From G963675935 sp963803125 (GTDB taxonomy: Bacteria; Planctomycetota; Planctomycetia; Pirellulales; Thermoguttaceae), in assembly GCA_963803125.1 (NCBI GenBank), contig CAWDLR010000003.1, positions 2,790,001 through 2,854,000 of the forward strand: a stretch of 64,000 nt of DNA, given 5' to 3'. Each line of letters starts with the position of its first letter. The stretch's first letter is position 1. This document shows positions 59,817 to 64,000 of this stretch, piece after piece. The notes below the pieces were generated by a model that did no database searches, was not told the origin of the DNA, and saw only the letters and a list, made by a program, of their open reading frames with translations. The translations under genes were made by a program, and so were the position numbers.

Positions 59817-61452
59817 GAATGGCACTGTCGCCATTGTAACCTGTTTTAGGTGCAATGTTTGTGCAATTCTTGGCGGAGGACGTGTCTGGGTTTCTGCATG
59901 AGCGGATAGCCGTGGCGGCGGCACTTGAGCACACGCGGTTCGAGCCGGCCAGGGCGGTTGGCAACTTCGCAGCCTGCCACCTGGCGCAGAAGCGCGAGAC
60001 AGCATTCGTGCAGTTGCCCGGCCGTCATCGTATGGCCGGTCAGCAATGCTCCCGCCGAAAGTACATACTGAGTCGTCGCGGTAAAGCTGATTTGTCGCGG
60101 CTGTTTGTCGTGCAACCAGGCGGCGTTGGCCGCCGTCGTGCGAATCAGGTTGTAAGCCAGCAGTGTCGTGGAGAACTCGCGTCGCACCATCTCCGGCGAT
60201 TTACAACGAACGTGTGCCAGATTCAGCGACGCCTTGATCGCGCGGATGTCCAATTCCGAGTTCCAGCGAAAACCGTAAAGCTCTGCGATTTCTTCGCTGC
60301 TATAAAGAGTTGCGTCCGTCAGCGTGGTGACCACGGTGATCTTTTTCGTGCGACGGCCCTTTTCCACGACCGTGTAACGCAGTTCACGCAGTTCGAGTGT
60401 TTCGGGGATGCGCTCATAAGTCTCCTGCTCCATCCAGTCGGGACATACAGGTTTGGTCCAGATGATAAGGTGATCGTTCTTTCCCAGGCGTTTGCCGCGG
60501 CGAAAGTCGGACTTCCGCATTTGGTGCAGGCGGGCACAAACGTCCGTGCCCTGGAGAAGCAGCAGCGCAATCATCATGAAGGAGCAATAATGGCGGTCGA
60601 ACACGGCGATATCGCCCGCGTGCAGCGAAGAAGACATCGACCGGAGCAGCGCCGTCTCGCCGGTTTCCTTGCCCTTGTAGGGACCGATGGCCGCATCCAT
60701 CACGCAAGCTGTTGCCAAGGAAAGGATCGCCACCGCGCGGGCGATCGGCAGGCCCACGCCCTTCTTCTGCGTTCGCGGATGGGGAAACTCGGCGGCGTTC
60801 TTGGGTGTGTCCGGCATGGTGAAGGTGAAACCATCGACAAGTTTGGCGTGCCGGTTCTTCCACAGCCAGGCCGGGTCGGCCTGTTGTTGAAGCTCCTCGG
60901 CCACTTCCTGGCCCAACTCGTGCAGCGCCGTTTCCGATAACTTGCCGCGGGCCTTGCAGTAATCGCCCGTGTCGTGCGTTGGGGGCTGGATGCCCGTGTG
61001 GAGGCAATGACTGGCGATTCGGGCGACGGCCGACTGACAGGACGCCTCCTTGCCATCCCGCAGCAACTGGCTCAGAAACGCCCACAGGACGATCGCCGTG
61101 GAGTAGACGCCGTGTCGGCCAAACAGCGCGTCATGGCGGCCGAAAGCTCGCTCGATCCGTTCACCCGTGAGAACGTCGGCGAAGGGCAAACCATCGTGGG
61201 CCAGAAACGCCTCGACGATTTGTTGAAAACTGCTGCTGCCGCCGTTCGGAGAATCAGGTATATGCTCGCGCATGAAAAGACCCTTCCTGGTGAATTTGCG
61301 GCAAGCAAACCAGGAAGGGCCTACTTTCTATCGCCAGGCAAGGGCCAAAACTTGAAACTTCGCCTGACGGGGCGAGACTTTATCCGACTCCCCGCTCCGT
61401 TCATAGACCAGATTGCGCACACCCTAAAATGCGAGACATGACAGTGCCATTC
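59817..61452 (-). mobile_element. IS4-family insertion sequence (1636 bp) with 11-bp target duplication
   Basis: The ends GAATGGCACTGTC (59817-59829) and GACAGTGCCATTC (61440-61452) are perfect 13-base inverted repeats. GTTAAAGGAAC occurs on both sides (59806-59816, 61453-61463), an 11-base duplication as usual for IS4. The perfect duplicate suggests a recent insertion. Confidence 0.95.
59846..61273 (-). CDS. IS4-family transposase of the nested element
   Basis: This 475-residue DDE transposase looks intact. Catalytic acids lie in KLVDGFTFTMPDTPKN and IAVFDRHYCSFMM, and the Y-(2)-R-(3)-E-(6)-K signature is complete in LYGFRWNSELDIRAIKASLN. It differs from the two other IS4-type transposases in the window, so three separate lineages are present. 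With perfect ends and target duplication it is likely active. Confidence 0.94.
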   Translation of the reverse strand: MREHIPDSPNGGSSSFQQIVEAFLAHDGLPFADVLTGERIERAFGRHDALFGRHGVYSTAIVLWAFLSQLLRDGKEASCQSAVARIASHCLHTGIQPPTHDTGDYCKARGKLSETALHELGQEVAEELQQQADPAWLWKNRHAKLVDGFTFTMPDTPKNAAEFPHPRTQKKGVGLPIARAVAILSLATACVMDAAIGPYKGKETGETALLRSMSSSLHAGDIAVFDRHYCSFMMIALLLLQGTDVCARLHQMRKSDFRRGKRLGKNDHLIIWTKPVCPDWMEQETYERIPETLELRELRYTVVEKGRRTKKITVVTTLTDATLYSSEEIAELYGFRWNSELDIRAIKASLNLAHVRCKSPEMVRREFSTTLLAYNLIRTTAANAAWLHDKQPRQISFTATTQYVLSAGALLTGHTMTAGQLHECCLALLRQVAGCEVANRPGRLEPRVLKCRRHGYPLMQKPRHVLRQELHKHCT

Positions 61453-61463
61453 GTTAAAGGAAC

Positions 61464-62914
61464 CGTGGAGGCGATGACCGGTTCTCAAGGTGAGCAGTTC
61501 GGCCAAGAGGCGTCGTGTCCGGTTTGCGGGAAGATGTGTTCTCTGAAAACCGTGCCTCGTTCGATGGTGGTCCGTGGCGGCGACGCCACACTCAATGAAC
61601 CCGTAGGACACTGTTCGAGGTGCCGCAGGGATTTTTTTCCCGCAGCGGCCGGTGTTGAAGATTGACGGCCACGGATACAGTTCGAGCATTTTGCATCGCA
61701 TCTTGCACTTGGCCGGCGTAACCAGTTCCTTCGACGTGGCGGAAGTGGCGTTGAAGGTGGTGGGCGAGATCACGATTTCGGATCGCCAGATCAACAAGTT
61801 GATTTGCGAGGTTGGCGCGGAGATGGCTGCGGATCGGGACGTTCGCACGCGTCGGTATGTCGAACAACCCTTGCCACGGCAGCCGACGGTTGCGGAAGCG
61901 CCGCCGGATTTGGCGGCGGTGTTTGGCGATGGCGGGCGGATGCGGACGCGCGAGCCCGATCGGGGGCGGGGCGTTCACCAGCCGCACTGGCGCGAGACGA
62001 AGAACGCGGCCTTTCATCGGATGCAAAGCCGCTCGTTCGCCGCAGACCCGCAAGCGGAGTTGCCCGACTGTTTTTGCAATCGAGCGTATGTGGAAAAGCT
62101 GGTAAACGGCCTGAAATGTCTGAAAAACGAGGTTGTTGCGGAGGGGACGGATGTGGAGCCATTGCCGGCGACAGGCGGTGAAACCGTGGCGGCGCCGCTT
62201 CAGCAATCGCCGCCGTGGCAACCGACGACGGTGTTTCGCACGTGTCTCAGTTCGTTGGCTGGCAGCAATGAGTTTGGCGCAATGATGGCGGCGGAAGCTG
62301 ACAAGCGAGGTTTCTTCGCCGCGCAAAAACGGGCGTTCGTCGGTGACGGCTTGGGCTACAATTGGAGCATCCATCGACGTTGGTTTTCGCAGTTCGTTCC
62401 GATTGTGGATTTCGTTCACGCGGTGGAATACGTGTACACCGCCGCCAAAGCGATTCACGGCGACGCCGAACCGCGTTGGCGGCAATACTTGGTGTGGGCG
62501 AACGCTTGTTGGCAAGGCCGGGTGGACGATGTGATTGCAGAGTTGCAGCGATGGCAATCGCAGCACGGACCGCTGCCGCAAGAGTCGGACATTCCCGAAA
62601 CCGATCCCCGCAAGATCGTTCATGCCACCATCCGCTACCTGACCAACAACCGCAGCCGAATGGACTACCCTGGCTACCGGCGCTCGGGATTGCCCGTGAC
62701 AAGTTCGTTGGCCGAGTCGCTTGTCAAACAGGTCAGTAAGCGAGTGAAGGGGACAGAAAAATTCTGGAATGACGGCCCGTCAGGCGAAGCGATCCTGCAA
62801 ATCCGAGCGGCCGTAATCTCCGATGGCGACCAACTTCAGAAATGGATTCGCCATCGCCCAGTCTCTCCGTTTTCGCCAAGATGCCGTCAAACTCCCCAGG
62901 CCAATAGCGCGTAA
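61464..62914 (+). pseudogene. ISKra4-type transposase, main part, with a frame change at a T7 run
   Basis: The first section (to 61665) carries a zinc-ribbon pair (ASCPVCGKMCSLKT and GHCSRCRRDFFP). At 61631-61637 (GATTTTTTTCCC) the frame changes by +1 and continues FFPQRPVLKIDGHGYSSSIL to 62914, with the catalytic segments FVGDGLGYNWSIHRRWF, IVDFVHAVEYVYTAAK and RYLTNNRSRMDYPGYRRSG, SSLAESLVKQVSKRVKG. The change falls on seven Ts, a classic slippage site, so it may be programmed frameshifting or a plain mutation. The 5' part lies before the nested IS. Confidence 0.8.
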
Positions 62915-62940
62915 GGAATTACCGACGTGTTCCTGCGCCC

Positions 62941-63036
62941 CCGGAACCGTCCCGGAACCGTGCCCGGAACCGTGCCCGGAACCGTGTCCCCGGAACCAGC
63001 CCTCCCCGGAACCAGCCCGGGAACCAGCCCGGAACG
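62941..63036. repeat. CCGGAACC tandem array right of the ISKra4-type element
   Basis: About seven units (CCCGGAACCGTGC, then CCCCGGAACCAGC) follow the element's right end. One unit reads GTGTCCCCGGAACC, linking it to the GTATTGTGTCCCC motif near the RAYT. The array belongs to the same family as 59516-59544. Confidence 0.85.
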
Positions 63037-63081
63037 AGCATATTTCGCGGAAGTTGGGTCGCCTCGCCTAACGCCGATATT

Positions 63082-64000
63082 CTATCGGCCATAAGCGCCG
63101 AGAGCCATGCCGTTTTCCGCAGGGCGCTTTTCTTGAGACGCCGGATGGCGGTATTGCCAGGCCAGCGGCGATTCGCCGCGTGGCCGAGGCTCGTCCGCTA
63201 GACCGGGCGCGTCCAAATCCTCAATGCGCAGCGGTGTGCGCGCGGATGCGGCGGCTTGCCTGGTGAGACGATAATTGTGCCTTGCCGGGTCCACGAACAG
63301 CTTGAACTCTGCGCGGCGGAAGAGGTTGGTTTGCGGGTCGAGCGCCGTACCCGCTGCCGAGCCGAAGTTGCCGCTAAACCAATTGTGCATCCCGCGGACG
63401 GATTGCCGCGCGGCCCCGGCGCGGATGCCCACGAGATGTTGGCCGGCTTGGCGGTTGCCGCCGTCGCTAACCAGATTGCCGAGCAGATATGCTCCTGCCT
63501 GGGGCGACGACAGCTCGACCACCGGGGCAACAAACGGAGTGACGATCGTGTTGAAGAGAAGAGAAAGCGTGCCGTTGTGCGGTTTGCCGCCGTCCTGCCC
63601 GAAATGGATCACCGAGCGGTTGCCTTGGCAGTGCGGGTCTTTCACCACGATGCAGCCGAGAATCACGGCATGGCTATTCGGCCGAGCCGTGTCGGCGGAG
63701 TCGACAAGATCCAATTCACGATTGGCGGCGCCGTGCAGGTAGCAGTATTCCACGCGGGTGAAATGGGCCCGGCTCTTGAGATCGTGCCCGGTCAGACTGG
63801 AATGAATCTCGCAGCCGCGGACGGTGACGCTGGTGCCGCCCAGGTAGAGGTTGTGGTTGAAGCCCGGATCGGCGGGATCGCCGTTGCGATAGACCTCGCA
63901 GTTTTCGATGCGCTGGTCAACCGCCCGGTCGGCGGTGCCGTCGCCGTTCGACATGATCCCCATGTCATTGGAGTGAATCGCACAGTCGCGGATGGTGATC
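63082..64000 (-). CDS. right-handed beta-helix protein, 3' part (5' truncated by window edge)
   Basis: The frame is open to the end of the window, so the N-terminus is missing. Over 300 residues show the parallel beta-helix rung pattern (ITIRDCAIHSNDMGIMSNG, VTVRGCEIHSSLTGHDLKS, VEYCYLHGAANRELDL, NTIVTPFVAPVVELSS). Such proteins are often secreted polysaccharide lyases, epimerases or surface proteins. The C-terminus (ASARTPLRIEDLDAPGLADE) is not rung-like. A signal peptide would lie beyond the window. Function beyond the fold is unknown. Confidence 0.8.
   Translation of the reverse strand, partial: ITIRDCAIHSNDMGIMSNGDGTADRAVDQRIENCEVYRNGDPADPGFNHNLYLGGTSVTVRGCEIHSSLTGHDLKSRAHFTRVEYCYLHGAANRELDLVDSADTARPNSHAVILGCIVVKDPHCQGNRSVIHFGQDGGKPHNGTLSLLFNTIVTPFVAPVVELSSPQAGAYLLGNLVSDGGNRQAGQHLVGIRAGAARQSVRGMHNWFSGNFGSAAGTALDPQTNLFRRAEFKLFVDPARHNYRLTRQAAASARTPLRIEDLDAPGLADEPRPRGESPLAWQYRHPASQEKRPAENGMALGAYGR

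Larger units (their letters stand above)
59545..62940 (+). mobile_element. ISKra4-type element, interrupted by an IS4-family element
   Basis: The termini GGGCGCAGGAAC (59545-59556) and GTTCCTGCGCCC (62929-62940) are perfect 12-base inverted repeats. Without the nested IS and its target duplicate the element is about 1.75 kb. Both ends abut CCGGAACC arrays. Confidence 0.75.

Overview
The window is GC-rich chromosomal DNA that most resembles a Planctomycetota genome, probably Pirellulales-like. The main reasons are a complete planctomycete/verrucomicrobia-type bacterial microcompartment (BMC) operon (40.6-48.5 kb), a tight tadA-tadB-tadC cluster, a DUF1573 secreted protein, GH29 and GH116 glycosidases, Uma2 and DUF4258/DUF2283 families, and a very heavy load of palindromic interspersed repeats with a REP-associated tyrosine transposase (RAYT). 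No rRNA, tRNA or CRISPR array was seen.

Layout. 0-5.5 kb: end of an AsmA-like protein, dapF, a DUF374 acyltransferase, xseA and a zinc-ribbon protein (all +). 5.5-9.6 kb (-): a GH116 beta-glucosidase-like gene with a frameshift and a GH29 alpha-L-fucosidase. 9.7-11.25 kb: an IS4-family element inside a palindromic MITE-like repeat. 11.5-19.6 kb: ferredoxin, tadABC, a toxin-antitoxin-like pair, a DUF1573 protein and a corrinoid methyltransferase operon holding a 56-residue gene. 19.8-24.2 kb: Uma2 nuclease, an unrecognised two-gene module, hemL, and an orphan antitoxin with a vapC remnant. 24.2-29.1 kb: a PAS histidine kinase, two response regulators (one with a PP2C output) and dnaA. 30-34.6 kb: a CcbP-like protein, a GT28 glycosyltransferase, CHAD (frameshifted), BON and STAS proteins. 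34.8-39.45 kb: three tandem copies of one IS4-type insertion sequence. 40.6-48.5 kb: the BMC operon. 48.9-57.3 kb: a polytopic membrane protein (frameshifted), a VapBC pair, UvrD-like helicase, MFS transporter, MBL hydrolase and alpha/beta hydrolase. 57.4-63.0 kb: a repeat and transposon hot spot with a RAYT, a truncated RAYT copy, four short-period arrays, and an IS4-family element nested in an ISKra4-type element that itself sits in a repeat array. 63.1-64 kb: end of a beta-helix protein.

The BMC operon encodes a DeoR regulator, a PduL phosphotransacylase, two BMC-H hexamers, acetate kinase, three BMC-P pentamers, a CoA-acylating aldehyde dehydrogenase, two poorly described accessory proteins and a class II aldolase. 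This set matches deoxysugar (fucose/rhamnose) breakdown through lactaldehyde, and a secreted alpha-L-fucosidase is encoded about 31 kb away. No sugar kinase, isomerase or lactaldehyde reductase lies in the window.

The most unusual feature is the repeat biology. At least eight unrelated palindromic repeat families, generally 40-80 bp, are scattered between genes. Several copies lie in frame inside conserved genes (xseA, a Uma2 nuclease, a BMC-P shell gene, a membrane protein, perhaps a DUF1573 signal region). Insertion sequences repeatedly sit inside these repeats. Several host genes also carry single-base frameshifts, which may be assembly errors or real decay.
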